This document shows positions 1-10,924 of a stretch of DNA of 64,000 nt, piece after piece. Within the stretch, counting starts at the first letter, position 1; each line of letters begins with the position of its first letter. Position numbers and translations under genes: made by a program. This DNA comes from Megaustenia siamemsis (lineage: Eukaryota > Mollusca > Gastropoda > Stylommatophora > Ariophantidae), in NCBI GenBank assembly GCA_032433765.1, contig JAVIAB010000051.1:84273973-84337972 (forward strand), written 5' to 3'. The notes under the pieces were generated by a model that had not been told where the DNA came from, made no database searches, and saw only the letters and a program-made list of their open reading frames with translations.

Positions 1-24
1 TAAAGAAAATGATTTTTTTCTGAA

Positions 25-105
25 ATCAACAGCAAAACAGTAATAAACAGTAGCAGAGTTTGAAAGTTGTGGAGAGACATGGTCACCTGCGCCAACAATG
101 ATACT
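25..105 (+). mobile_element. LINE 3' end remnant (endonuclease-RT family, 'WRDMI' subfamily b)
   Basis: Only the last coding residues of a non-LTR retrotransposon remain, reading KLWRDMVTCANND. This matches the C-terminus of the larger copies at 3118-4229 and 37059-39772, where the equivalent text is KLWRDMIT. The piece probably continues from a copy that starts left of the window or is a short 5'-truncated insertion. No tail microsatellite remains. Confidence 0.6.
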
Positions 106-803
106 ACATAACGAAGATTATGCTTACTGAATTATTGATCTATTGACGAGATTCTTGATGGAACCTACCAGATTTCTAGTAGAAACTCTATTTTTATCTG
201 CTGTTGCGTGTACATTTGTATTTTCATAATTATCTGTCTGTCTTTTCATTTAAATTTAAGCACGTGACCTTATTTGTTGACAACCGGTCAATAGAGAATA
301 TGCTTTATGTCTGTGTCAAACTCCCTGTACAATGGAGTAGAAAGTGGGACTTCTATTCTAGATCTTAGGAATCAACTAAAACCTGTAGGGCGTCTGTATC
401 ATCAAGAAGGTGGAATTATTTAATTTCTTTCCTCTACGCTTCGAGTCAAGCTGCATCGATTATTTCAATGTCCGCGCCTTCCTCGTGCACAGAATAATTT
501 ATAAAGCTGCTACAAACAAGCACAAAACATTCGTATGCGAGTCTATATTGATCATTACGAGCAGTAATATGAATTCCAGACATAGCTCTTGTCTCCATGC
601 GCCTTTATTAAAATTTTAGACAATGACTCAGTGCGTTCACATTTGCAAATCTCCCCTTTTCCCACGAGACTTGCACGGAATAGAACTTGCTTGTGTGGGC
701 TCTCACTATTGAAATACCTTCATCTAGACGGATACGTATTACCTTATGTGCAGCTAATTGAGGTTTCCCCAGCACCCTAAACGTCATCACGTAAGTGATC
801 CGC
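106..803. other. Non-coding, nothing recognised
   Basis: The open frames here are short and lack start context, motifs or splice-site support. I see no repeat family shared with the rest of the window. Confidence 0.4.
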
Positions 804-2236
804 TTGCAGGAAATCCTAGCACACTCAAGCTACGAGATTTGCAGGAAATCCTAGCACACTCAAGCTACGAGATTTGCAGGAAATCCTAGCACACTCAAGC
901 TACGAGATTTGCAGGAAACCCTAGCACACTCAAGCTACGAGATTTGCAGGAAATCCTAGCACACTCAAGCTACGAGATTTGCAGGAAATCCTAGCACACT
1001 CAAGCTACGAGATTTGCAGGAAATCCTAGCACACTCAAGCTACGAGATTTGCAGGAAATCCTAGCACACTCAAGCTACGAGATTTGCAGGAAATCCTAGC
1101 ACACTCAAGCTACGAGATTTGCAGGAAATCCTAGCACACTCAAGCTACGAGATTTGCAGGAAACCCTAGCACACTCAAGCTACGAGATTTGCAGGAAATC
1201 CTAGCACACTCAAGCTACGAGATTTGCAGAAACCCTAGCACACTCAAGCTACGAGATTTGCAGGAAATCCTAGCACACTCAAGCTACGAGATTTGCAGGA
1301 AACCCTAGCACACTCAAGCTACGAGATTTGCAGGAAATCCTAGCACACTCAAGCTACGAGATTTGCAGGAAACCCTAGCACACTCAAGCTACGAGATTTG
1401 CAGGAAATCCTAGCACACTCAAGCTACGAGATTTGCAGGAATCCTAGCACACTCAAGCTACGAGATTTGCAGAAAATCCTAGCACACTCAAGCTACGAGA
1501 TTTGCAGGAAATCCTAGCACACTCAAGCTACGAGATTTGCAGGAAATCCTAGCACACTCAAGCTACGAGATTTGCAGGAAATCCTAGCACACTCAAGCTA
1601 CGAGATTTGCAGGAAATCCTAGCACACTCAAGCTACGAGATTTGCAGGAAATCCTAGCACACTCAAGCTACGAGATTTGCAGGAAATCCTAGCACACTCA
1701 AGCTACGAGATTTGCAGGAAACCCTAGCACACTCAAGCTACGAGATTTGCAGGAAACCCTAGCACACTCAAGCTACGAGATTTGCAGGAAATCCTAGCAC
1801 ACTCAAGCTACGAGATTTGCAGGAAACCCTAGCACACTCAAGCTACGAGATTTGCAGGAAATCCTAGCACACTCAAGCTACGAGATTTGCAGGAAATCCT
1901 AGCACACTCAAGCTACGAGATTTGCAGGAATCCTAGCACACTCAAGCTACGAGATTTGCAGGAAATCTTAGCACACTCAAGCTACGAGATTTGCAGGAAA
2001 TCCTAGCACACTCAAGCTACGAGATTTGCAGGAAATCCTAGCACACTCAAGCTACGAGATTTGCAGGAAATCCTAGCACACTCAAGCTACGAGATTTGCA
2101 GGAAATCCTAGCACACTCAAGCTACGAGATTTGCAGGAAATCCTAGCACACTCAAGCTACGAGATTTGCAGGAAATCCTAGCACACTCAAGATACGAGAT
2201 TTGCAGGAAATCCTAGCACACTCAAGCTACGAGATT
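804..2236. repeat. Minisatellite, 35-bp unit, about 41 copies
   Basis: The unit contains GCAGGAAATCCTAGCACACT followed by a CAAGCTACGAGATTT-like segment. Copies are nearly identical. The main variant is AAATCC versus AAACCC, and single-base deletion copies occur near 1227, 1435 and 1930. The unit length is not a multiple of three, so no frame stays coherent and the array is not coding. Confidence 0.95.
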
Positions 2237-2365
2237 CAAATTCTCTTTTATGTAGAAAATTGTTATTAACTCTTTCAGTACGGAAGATTTTCATCAATTT
2301 TAGCGGTAGAGATTTCAGAGACAAAATGTTTTCTGTTTTTAAATATTAATGATGTTTATATTTAT

Positions 2366-2636
2366 CTACTCTCTTAAGGGAGCTCTTAAAAAACATCAGA
2401 AAGAAGCAATCAACATTTTTCGGGCACATCATGAGAAGAGGAAAGTCGGAATACTTGGTTACAACTGGAAAAATAAAAGGAAAGAGAGATCGCGGACGAC
2501 AAAGAGAAAAAATACTGGATAGCTTGGTGTCATGGCATGGAGAACAGTCAACAACAGAACTTATGCGATGCACTGTAGATAGAAGATTGTGGAGGGACAT
2601 GATCGCCTACGCCAACCGGTGTGGCACATGATGATG
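2366..2636 (+). mobile_element. 5'-truncated LINE 3' end ('WRDMI' subfamily a)
   Basis: An open frame at 2431-2631 encodes the C-terminal region downstream of the reverse transcriptase, with GHIMRRGKSEYLVTTGKI, GKRDRGRQREKILDSLVSWH and RLWRDMIAYANRCGT. Near-identical text occurs at 40691-41025 (minus) and 60935-61385 (plus). The coding end runs into a short (ATG)n tail, the usual 3' end of this family here. A possible 8-bp TSD, ATATTTAT, lies at 2358-2365 and 2637-2644, but it is AT-rich and short. The catalytic domains are absent. Confidence 0.8.
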
Positions 2637-2644
2637 ATATTTAT

Positions 2645-3117
2645 TTAACACTTAACGTTTTATATATGAATGTTTAGATAATTAAACAAGGAATTAGATT
2701 TCACCAATATCAAGATGATACAAGACATATAAAAAGAATATGGTTTGACGACAGTTTACACTAATCAAATTGAGATTGACGCGCTGTGCGGCTAAACGTA
2801 CTTGACCAAAATCGGCATGGCCCATGGTTCGTCGAAACGTACGGAAAGAGTTAAGTTTTTGGCTGGATTGAGAAAATGTTGCATGAGCTCAGCCTCAACG
2901 GTTCTTAAACGGGTGTAAAATTAACATAATGCACTTCTACTGTGACAGCTTCCGTCCTGCTATATTTAAACCCATTACGGATGGCATATGTACCCTGGAT
3001 GGTAGAGAGACTTACAGACACCGACTTTAATTCTTTCAGTTGAGCACGATGACAAATTATGTCCGTAATTAAAACTTGTAAAAGTATATGTCAAATTAAA
3101 TAGAGAATATGGCTCAA
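2645..3117. other. Non-coding spacer between two LINE fragments
   Basis: No domain or repeat is recognised. A motif with CGTACGGAAAGAGTTAAG near 2838 resembles the reverse complement of AACTCTTTCAGTACGG near 2268, a weak inverted similarity around the LINE fragment at 2366-2636. Confidence 0.3.
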
Positions 3118-4229
3118 CGGTGAAAACAGATCTATACCTATGTTTAATAGATTGCACCAAGGCATTTGACAAAGTAAAGCACCAAGAAATAATCAAAATT
3201 TAAGAAAGCATAAACGTAGACAGCAAAGATCTAAGAATAATAAAGAACATGTACTGGCAACAAACAGCGGCCATAAGAACTGGAAACCAATTGGGAATGT
3301 TTCAACAAATAAAACAGGATGTTAGACAAGGTTGTGTGCTGTTACCAGATTTGTTTAATATTGATAGTGAGATTTTTTTAAGATCCATAAGGGACATGCC
3401 TGGAATAACAATTGGAGGTCATAATATAAATAATCTAAGGTATGCTGATGGTACAGTCTTAATCGCTAAGAGCGAAAATGAGTTACAAGAAATGTTGGAC
3501 ATTATAGTGAAAGAAAGCGAAAATAAAGGACTCAGCCTTAATAGCAAAAAGACAGAGATAATGGTAACAACAAAGAAAAAAAGACATCACCTCAGTGCAA
3601 AATAAAGACAAGTGGAACAATATTAAAACAGATAAATGGATTTAAATATTTGGGAACTTTGTTAAACTCAGACGGAAGATGTACAAAAGAGGTGAGATGC
3701 AGAATGGCTCAGGCAAAAGCAGCTTTCCAAAAAATGAGGAAGATACTATGCAATCCATTTTTGACAACAGAAACAAGAAAAAGTGTTCTTAAATGTTATG
3801 TAGAGCCAGTCTTAACATATGGATGCGAATCATGGACAATAGGACAACGGACAAGAAAATCACTGGAGTCTGTAGAAATGTGGTTTTACAGAAGAATGTT
3901 GAGAGTACCATGGACAGCTAAGAAGAGTAATGAAGATGTTCTGAGAGAGGTCAAAGCAAAAAGAGAGCTAATTTCCAATATTAGGAAGAAACAATCATCA
4001 CTTTTGGCCATGTAATGAGAAGAGAACAACTGGAATATATTGTAACAACTGGAAAAATTGAGGGACGAAGAGATAGAGGGATGTAAAGAGAAAAAAATAA
4101 CGGACAGCTTAAGAGAATGGCTTGGCAGAAGGTCAACAACAGAAATGATAAATAGCTGCCGAGATCGAAAGTTGTGGAGAGACATGATCACCTACCGCCA
4201 TCAGGCCCGGTACTTGATGATGATGATTT
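3118..4229 (+). mobile_element. Decayed LINE: reverse transcriptase fragment with YADG in place of YADD
   Basis: This is the 3' part of an endonuclease-reverse transcriptase retrotransposon. In order it shows the D-containing motif (LIDCTKAFDKVKHQ), the stretch RQGCVLLPDLFNID, the catalytic motif as LRYADGTVLIAKS, the KTEIMVT motif, then LTYGCESWTIG and the C-terminal GRRSTTEMINSCRD and KLWRDMIT. Reverse transcriptases need YADD or FADD; here the second Asp is Gly. There is a stop in QEIIKI*ESINV near 3200, a frameshift near 3600 and a stop near 4084, so it cannot encode a working enzyme. The coding end is followed by a (GAT)n tail. It is the same family as the minus-strand copy at 37059-39772, which keeps YADD. 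I found no TSD. Confidence 0.88.
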
Positions 4230-4707
4230 TCGATTTATCAGATACGCAGTTCTTGAGTTTAAAAACAAAATGAAGATCCAGTCTGTGTTGCCAAGAAGGG
4301 GAATAAAGAGTACATCCTGAATGTTGTTTACGCTCCAGTGTCATGTTTATCTAACTAAATGGTCTCCTTCTATGAAACATAGTTTTAATATCATTTTGTT
4401 GACATTTGATATCATTGCGTTGACATTTAATATCATTGTGTTGACATATAAGTTCTGTTATGAAAGAAGATATCAGATGGGTGAGGGTATTTTCTCCGCA
4501 GATAGACACATATCTACAACGGCTCAATAGTTAGACGCATGTGAGGTCGCGAAAGAAGATGGTGAATGTGGCCTGCGTAAATATACGATCTCTTATGTTC
4601 GGTCTGCGGGGCTACATGCAACTGTCGCTGTTTTCAGAAGATCAAATGAAGTTTGCAGCAACAAAGTCACACTTTATATTTGTTCCGTTTCCGAGTCCTT
4701 TTGGCAT
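4230..4707. other. Non-coding, AT-rich; three short diverged repeats
   Basis: Around 4390-4450 a roughly 25-bp segment with GTTGACATTTGATATCATT is repeated about three times with changes. Nothing else is recognised. Confidence 0.4.
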
Positions 4708-4779
4708 TTACAACGTTGATATCCACGCTCAATGGCTCGAATTTCCAAGTGAATTAACCTGAAAATATATTACTATCAC
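4708..4779. repeat. Left copy of a 70-bp direct repeat flanking a SINE
   Basis: This 72-bp segment (contains TTACAACGTTGATATCCACG) recurs at 5091-5160 with three substitutions and a 2-bp indel. It directly abuts the SINE. Confidence 0.9.
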
Positions 4780-5090
4780 GGAGGCCGTCTTGCCTCGAGA
4801 CAGAGAGGTTGTGGATTCAAATCCCGGCTGTACCAGTTGGGATTTTTATTTATAATTACACTATGCAGCAACCACTCCTGGTCTCAGCAGTGAGGCTCGG
4901 CTTTAAACGTCAATTACTCATTGACGGAAAAAATATGAGTACATCCGAAGTCGGAGTTATCTGCCTGTGCGGCGAGGGACCCCTGTGCACACGGCTGCCA
5001 AGGAAAAATGGATTAACACGCAAAATTCATTTCCTAGTCTCTATGGACTTCGTCAGAGGTTAAAAAAAGCTGGCGAACGAAAAAAAAAAA
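4780..5090 (+). mobile_element. tRNA-derived SINE (family S2), full copy
   Basis: The head carries a B-box-like GTGGATTCAAATCCCGG. The body is shared with 26483-26727 over roughly 220 bp, including TGCCTGTGCGGCGAGGGACC. The copy ends in a poly-A run at about 5080-5090. The body contains two small hairpins, one GTCAA..TTGAC and one CCGA..TCGG. No protein is expected from it; the open frame that crosses it is incidental. Confidence 0.75.
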
Positions 5091-5160
5091 TTACAACGTT
5101 GATATCCACGCTCAATGGCTTGCATTTCCAAGAGAATTAACCTGAAAATATTACTATCAC
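5091..5160. repeat. Right copy of the 70-bp direct repeat
   Basis: See the left copy at 4708-4779. It begins immediately after the SINE's poly-A tail. Confidence 0.9.
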
Positions 5161-6165
5161 TTATAATGTCTTGTATACGTGTCTCGTCCTGTGACGATAT
5201 CATGTGGTTTCCACAACAATTCGGGATAAATTAATAGACACAATTATATATCTGTATTTCGTTATAGACAATCATTGCCACAAACAGAACATGGATTGAG
5301 ATACTTTCGTTGTTGACAGTAACAGTACGAAACAGGTTGGCTAGTAGTTTCCAGTCGTTTAGACTGAAGAGAATTATATTTAAAAATTATTGTTACGAAT
5401 GAAGACTTCCGAGGCGATAGACAGACAAATATGTTTGTTTGTTCCTTCCCACGAAATATTGTATTCGTAATGATATGTATTAATTGTTATTGTCTTTGTC
5501 CCATGAAAGCCTGACTTCACGACACCGTTTAAAATCAGCTTTGTGCTCTTGCTTCACGTCAGTTCTAGCATAGTCTTGTTCATTCGTTATGGTTATGCTT
5601 ATGGTTACGGAAGACCCCGGTATCACTGCAAACGAATAAAAATCCATAATTGCTCAACCGCCCGTGCCAGTGGAATAATCCGAATCAATATCTCATATCC
5701 CAAACAAAGAAAGGTAGCTGCAGTCTTCATCATGCAGTCTCAACACACGCCAAAAGACATAAGGCGAAACCGCACAGAAAGTGAACACAACTATTTTTTC
5801 CCCGTTACACGATATCATCATTCATAGTAAGCAATCGGAGTAACGAAACACAATCACAACGGATAAACCGCACAGCTCACTGTGTGCACAGAGCACTTAA
5901 CTCAGTAGCTCTGGCAGGAAGGTCTGTTCATTGGTACGTATAGACTAGTATAGAGTTTCCCCATCTGAATGATCTCAGTATCATTCGTATCGACATACTT
6001 GTCCGGGATATCATAGTAGAGCTATTGTTTGGGTATGCTCACTCTCTCGTCAACTCATATCGCACGGTTGGAAAGGGTTCATAATGAGGACCTACCGGCA
6101 GCTCCCAGATGTGCCAGAGATACACGCTTCCGTTGAATGAGGTACTTACTTGACTTACCGGGCAT
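5161..6165. other. Non-coding, nothing recognised
   Basis: The open frame of about 94 codons at 5543-5827 has no recognisable domain, splice context or repeat relatives here, so I do not call it a gene. Confidence 0.4.
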
Positions 6166-6491
6166 TGGTGCGACGTTGATGTGATCACGTTTAGGCTTTT
6201 CTGAACGCAGTAAGTAACATCAATCATCCCTTGCATTCAGAATTGGGTGCGACGTTGATGTGATCACGTTCAGGATTTTCTGAACACAGTAAGTAACATT
6301 AATCATCCCTTGCATTCAGAATTGGGTGCGACGTTGATGTGATCACGTTCAGGATTTTCTGAACGCAGTAAGTAACATCAATCATCCCTTGCATTCAGAA
6401 TTGGGTGCGACGTTGATGTGATCACGTTCAGGATTTTCTGAACGCAGTAAGTAACATTAATCATCCCTTGCATTCAGAATTGGGTGCGACC
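6166..6491. repeat. Tandem repeat, 79-bp unit, about 4 copies
   Basis: Each unit holds a perfect hairpin, GTTCAGGATTTTCTGAAC (6-bp stem, 6-base loop), and the palindrome GTGATCAC about 15 bases before it. The first copy is slightly diverged (GTTTAGGCTTTTCTGAAC). The last partial unit runs into the LINE-like sequence that starts near 6484. Confidence 0.9.
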
Positions 6492-7396
6492 AAGGGCAGG
6501 AGTCTTAGGCGCGGAAAATCCTGGGTGGCTAAGGCGGATGAGTTCATAAGGAGGGCATGTGATCTGAATGGCATTATGGCTGGCAAGGATTGGATAGAAG
6601 TAAGAGGAGGGAAAGAGGCTGATCAAAGTAATACTTCAGCTCGGTATACTGAGCCACCGGGGTCGTTATAAGGGAACCTATCGAAAAAGTGTCGTCACCT
6701 CAGGATCCTATCATCTTCACGGATGGTTCTGTATCCCGCAGACAGCGCAACGGTTGAAGTTTTATGACATACCAACATGGCAGAGAAGTGGCTAGGTAAT
6801 CTGGCAAGTGTAGCATAACGGTGTCCAGTATGAGAATGGAGACAGAAGCAGCAACGACGGTAATAACATGGTTGGTTAATTAAACGGAACGTGGATCACA
6901 CAGTTTTAGTGACGGACTCGCAAAGTATGCTACAGACGATTGACAGTCTGTGTCTGCAACAGGAGTTGAAGCAGCTTTTGGATGTCTCTACAGTCAGCGC
7001 GTTAACCCGGGTGTACTGTCCAGGGGGCGCTTGTGTACTCGGTAATGAAATAGCTGATGCTGGCAGCTCTGGCACTGAAGGGGATTGACTCTGGTCAAAG
7101 AGGTCATCGCCAGGCTTGTTCTTCATTCCTTAAAAGAAGATGAGGAAAATGGGTGGGACAGTAATGTATACATTGAGAGATTGAAAAGGAATCTGGTCGA
7201 TCCGGAGTGCTTAGTGGAAAAGCAGATGTAACTATAATCAACACCTTATAGGAGGAGTCTTTACACGCTTAGAGAAATGCTGAGCGAATATGGGGACGTC
7301 GCGAATGTAATAAAACTGATTTCATGAATAGAATAGAATAGAATAGAATAGAATAGAATAGAATAGAATAGAATAGAATAGAATAGAATAGAATAG
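6484..7396 (+). mobile_element. RNase H-encoding LINE fragment, frameshifted
   Basis: Pieces of an RNase H domain occur in order across frames: IIFTDGSVSRRQ (first Asp, about 6712), SSMRMETEAATT (Glu, about 6828), VLVTDSQSMLQTID (Asp, about 6905) and PGGACVLGNEIADA (last Asp, about 7020-7060). The canonical PGHAGV histidine is replaced. Upstream, SWVAKADEFIRRACDL resembles the linker before RNase H in jockey-like LINEs. Downstream, RRSLYTLREMLSEYGD fits the element's C-terminus. Multiple stops and frameshifts show that it is dead. The 3' end is a GAATA pentamer run. Part of a related copy is at 54000-54415. Confidence 0.78.
7326..7396. repeat. GAATA pentanucleotide microsatellite
   Basis: There are about 14 perfect copies of a 5-bp unit. 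It sits exactly where the 3' tail of the preceding LINE is expected, so it probably originated as that tail. Confidence 0.95.
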
Positions 7397-8179
7397 CAAA
7401 ATTAATGAATGCGTAGCGTGACCAATAGGAATACTGATGTCCTAAATAAAGTACTTAATGACACTGCTGGGCTCCAAACCTTTAAGTCCCTACTATCCCC
7501 TGCAAACTATTGGCCTAATGAGACCACACTGTTCTATTAACGCTTCTCCCACATCATGTATCGGCCTGTCGCTTCGATCAGTGATCTGAAACATCGATGA
7601 GCTTGAAATACTTTACAGATATGACCATATCTTTGCCTGTCTCTGTCATGCAGCGAGCTGTCATGACCAGGTGCGCGAGTCATTAGAAGATGTCTTAAGC
7701 TCCGATATTGATGAACACCGCATCGGCGACCACGCCCAACTTAACATCTCAGCAAGGTGGCATCTACTTCTATTCATCAAACATCTCGGTAGCCATATGC
7801 TGGCTCCCATAATTAGCGTTTGCTGGAGGAGAGTCATTAACTCTTTGGTACAACCACCTCTGAGTTGAAAAAAAAAAGATCCGAGGCATCGTATCCTATA
7901 AAGGCTTTGACTCGATCAGGTCCCATATAGAACATATTACACAATTTTTGCACATACAAAGGTCCTTTCTTTCTGCCACGCAGCTTCTGCCCTAATTCGG
8001 AATCAATCACTTTAACCAATGGTTTGTTCACAAGATTTGGTGACGATGATGCCAGCATATCTTTGTGGCTCCAGCTCTTGTTAACACTATGGGTGTCCCT
8101 TCGCTTAAGATGCCTTCTGAAAATTATAAATCTTTCTCCCTAGTGCGTGTACCGATAGTGATCGGTTAGATCAGTTAAC
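7397..8179. other. Non-coding, nothing recognised
   Basis: A minus-strand frame at 7837-8058 contains KLRGRKKGPLYVQKL, faintly like the end of a retroviral-type integrase. I could not support that further. Confidence 0.35.
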
Positions 8180-8625
8180 GATGTTTTGGTGTCTCAGTAG
8201 TTAGTGCGCTTGCTGCTGGTCAGAAGGTTCCGGCTTCAATTCCAAGATGTGATGAAATGTTTTTGAACCGACATTGTGTCAAGGATTTGAACCGACATTG
8301 TGTCAAGGATTTGAACCGACATTGTGTCAAGGATTTGAACCGACATTGTGTCAAGGATTTGAACCGACATTGTGTCAAGGATTTGAACCGACATTGTGTC
8401 AAGGATTTGAACCGACATTGTGTCAAGGATTTGAACCGACATTGTGTCAAGGATTCACACAGCCTCTGAAAATGGGTACCAGAGATTTTCTCTTGAAAAG
8501 TAGGCCACCCTGAATGATACCAAAGACATATAATTGCCATTTATCTGAGAAACAAGGGTACCAACTCTTCTTCGTGCGCCCTCAAGCGTGGCGGAAACCC
8601 TTCCACTACTTGATGATGATGATGC
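8180..8625 (+). mobile_element. tRNA-derived SINE expanded by an internal 24-bp array
   Basis: The head has CTCAGTAGTTAGTGCG (A-box region) and GGTTCCGGCTTCAATTCC (B-box region). After the array the body resumes with AATGGGTACCAGAGATTTTC and a TTGAAAAGTA stretch. These resemble the TGGGTACCGGATTTTTTCTG and GGGAAAGTAAAG body of the SINEs at 21032, 21548, 48874 and 52089. It ends at a (TGA)n run near 8610-8625. Confidence 0.6.
8262..8453. repeat. Minisatellite, 24-bp unit, 8 copies
   Basis: The unit contains GAACCGACATTGTGTCAAGG. Copies are essentially identical. The 24-bp length keeps frames open on both strands, producing spurious reading frames such as repeated QILDTMSV. Confidence 0.95.
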
Positions 8626-9580
8626 ATTCCTTTCGAGCCGTTGCCGGCCCATAGGGCGTAGACCAAGATACACCTTCTCATATCTGAATTTTTGTTCTAG
8701 CAGTTTTCTTTTAAAGATATTTTATCAAATCTCGCCATTTGTCTCTGTTATGTACAAGCAGCTCTATCACATTGAGGGAGCCGAATCCTGCTGCTCTTGC
8801 CTCTCTCATCAATGTTCTTCTCAGTGTCTCCCTGGGTCTTCCTCTTTTTCTCTTACCTGTTGTTTCCCACATGAGGGCTTGCTTTGCTATTCGGTTATTA
8901 TCTCTTCTCATCACATGTCCAACATATGATCATCGTCTTTTCTTTATTACTGAAGATATTAGTGGTTGATTGACGATTTCTCTAATTTCCTCGTTTGTTT
9001 TGAATTCGTTCCACGCTATACAAGTATTTTCCTTAGACATTTATTTTCGAATGCGTTCAACTTTGTTTCTATATCTCTTGTTGTTTTCCAGCTTTCACAC
9101 GCATACGTAAGGGTTGATTGCACATTTGATTTGAATAACCTAAGTTTTGTGTTTGTGCTGATTAGTTTTGATTTCCACGACTTTTCAAGGCTTCTGAAAG
9201 ACATTGCTGCTTTAGCCATTCTGATTCTAATTTCTTTACTCGTATCCCCTTCTCGATCAATCTGACTTCCAAGATAGATAAAGTGATCGATCTCCTCTAC
9301 TGGTTTGTTTTCCATATATATTTTGTCATCTGTTGGAATTAAACTTTTCATGACTTTAGTCTTTTCATGATTGATCTCAAGCCCGATTTTGCTGGCTATT
9401 GATGATAGTTCATTTGTGTTTTTCTGCATCATTTTTATCTGACTGCTGATGAGGACTATGTCATCAGCAAAGTCGAGGTCCTCCAAATGGTCTCCTTGTA
9501 TCCATTCGATGCCTTTATTACCAGTGCAACATTTCTTCATTATGCCACTACTTACACCCTCCAAATCAATAAACAAAACT
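8618..9580 (-). mobile_element. 5'-truncated LINE (family F2), reverse transcriptase C-terminal half
   Basis: Read on the minus strand, the frame at 9016-9576 gives LEDLDFADDIVLISSQIK with an intact FADD catalytic motif, then INHEKTKVMKS, FIYLGSQID, a thumb-like region and LTYACESWKTTRDIETKL. After frameshifts it continues at 8711-8914 with KRKRGRPRETLRRTLMRE and NRDKWRDLIKYL. The 3' UTR ends CGGCTCGAAAGGA, as in the other F2 copies (15107, 26185). The 5' end is lost upstream of FADD, so endonuclease and palm motifs are missing. The copy is inactive. Confidence 0.88.
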
Positions 9581-9814
9581 GTATTTCATTCAAATTAGTA
9601 TAGCACCAAATATCTGAACGGTTTTCGATATGACGTTTACGATTAGTTAAAGGTGTCTCCAACATGGAACTTTCTTCGCAGCCTCTCACTGTCTCTTTCT
9701 ACCGAAAGCTAGATTCTGTCCCTAATGAAGATGGCGTGAGCGAAGAAATGTTATCAAGCTTTAGTGTGTCTATCTTCCTTCTCGTTAGAATGTGTGGGTC
9801 CAATGTGTGTGAGA

Positions 9815-9985
9815 CAGACAGACTGACAGACAGATAGGGACAGACAGACTGACATATAGAGACAGACATATTGACAGATAGAGACAGACAGACAGACTGA
9901 CAGAGGAGACAGCCAGACTGACAGATAGAGACAGACAGACAGACTGACAGATAGAGACAGACAGACAGACAGAGAGACACAGAGA
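9815..9985. repeat. Degenerate (GACAGACA)n minisatellite
   Basis: Runs of GACAGACAGACTGACAGATA recur in units of 20-30 bp. The minus-strand frames with repeated SVCLSVSICQ are artefacts of the array. Confidence 0.9.
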
Positions 9986-10924
9986 GAGCGTTCGACAAAT
10001 GCTAATCTCATTATAATCATCATTAACGAAGTCTATTATTTCTTAAACTTCTGCTTGCATTAGAATAATTGAATCAGAATTGATCACAACTTTTCACCCA
10101 AACCTGGCAATATAAATATAACGCAGTGAAGTCGGAAATGTTGAGCCAAAGTCGTAAATATCTGAGCTTGTTAACTGCAACGTTCCTCGAATTACGCCCA
10201 TCTACGTCTTTCTTAGAGCAAGCTAGCCACATCTACTCCAACATGTCGATAATCTCACCTCCCACACTTCCGATCAGTTCTGTCATTGACTGAAGATTTC
10301 ACCTACAAAATTAAACCTAAACCTTACCACTAATTATGTTTTTATCTTGTAGAGAGGGAGTGGTGGACATGTAACTATTTGTGATACTTGTGCAATTGAA
10401 AAATTGCTTGCCTTTATCGACCCCATCGTGAGTAGTCTTTAGATACGCCCATCAATTTGCAGCTTAGAGGCCAAAAAACAGAAATATATCTTGTCTTTAG
10501 CTAATACTCATAAAAGGCTTTTCCTCTACTTTTTTAAAGAAATGCCAAATAAAGAAAGTACAAAGTGACCGATATTGATTGGAATGCCGTCTTTAGACGT
10601 GATCACGTTCCTGGAATAGACCACAGACAGGACGGTATCGATCAGAGCGCAACCAGTGTCTTGTTTGAAGACGAAGCTGCGCCAGGAGATTCTGAAAGCC
10701 GTTGCGTCATGTCCAAAACACGTGATACTTCGTGCCATTTCGTTGTTCTTGATTACAGCTCGATGGTTGGATAAATTGATTAGGCTGGGGAAGGGGGCGG
10801 GCAGTGGGGGAATAGGAATAGGATTATAAGTTCTCCTCTGTTCTTCCATATTTCAGTTTGCAATCATGTATCTTTCTTGAAGTGAAACTCTTATCTTAGA
10901 CGACTATTCTTCTCGTTTATAAGA
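9986..10924. other. Non-coding, nothing recognised
   Basis: The minus frame of 107 codons at 10526-10849 and the plus frame at 10565-10774 overlap and have no recognisable domain. I cannot choose either as a gene. Confidence 0.35.

Noticed and set aside
804..2236. CRISPR-like array
   Set aside because: The units are contiguous with no unique spacers, and the sequence is clearly animal DNA.
5543..5827. 94-codon frame as a small gene
   Set aside because: No domain, splice signal or codon evidence; the length is expected by chance.
7837..8058. Integrase-like tail of an LTR retrotransposon
   Set aside because: Only one short run (RGRKKGPLYVQKL) is suggestive; no other LTR element part is present.
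10526..10849. 107-codon minus frame
   Set aside because: It overlaps an equally plausible plus frame and neither has a motif.
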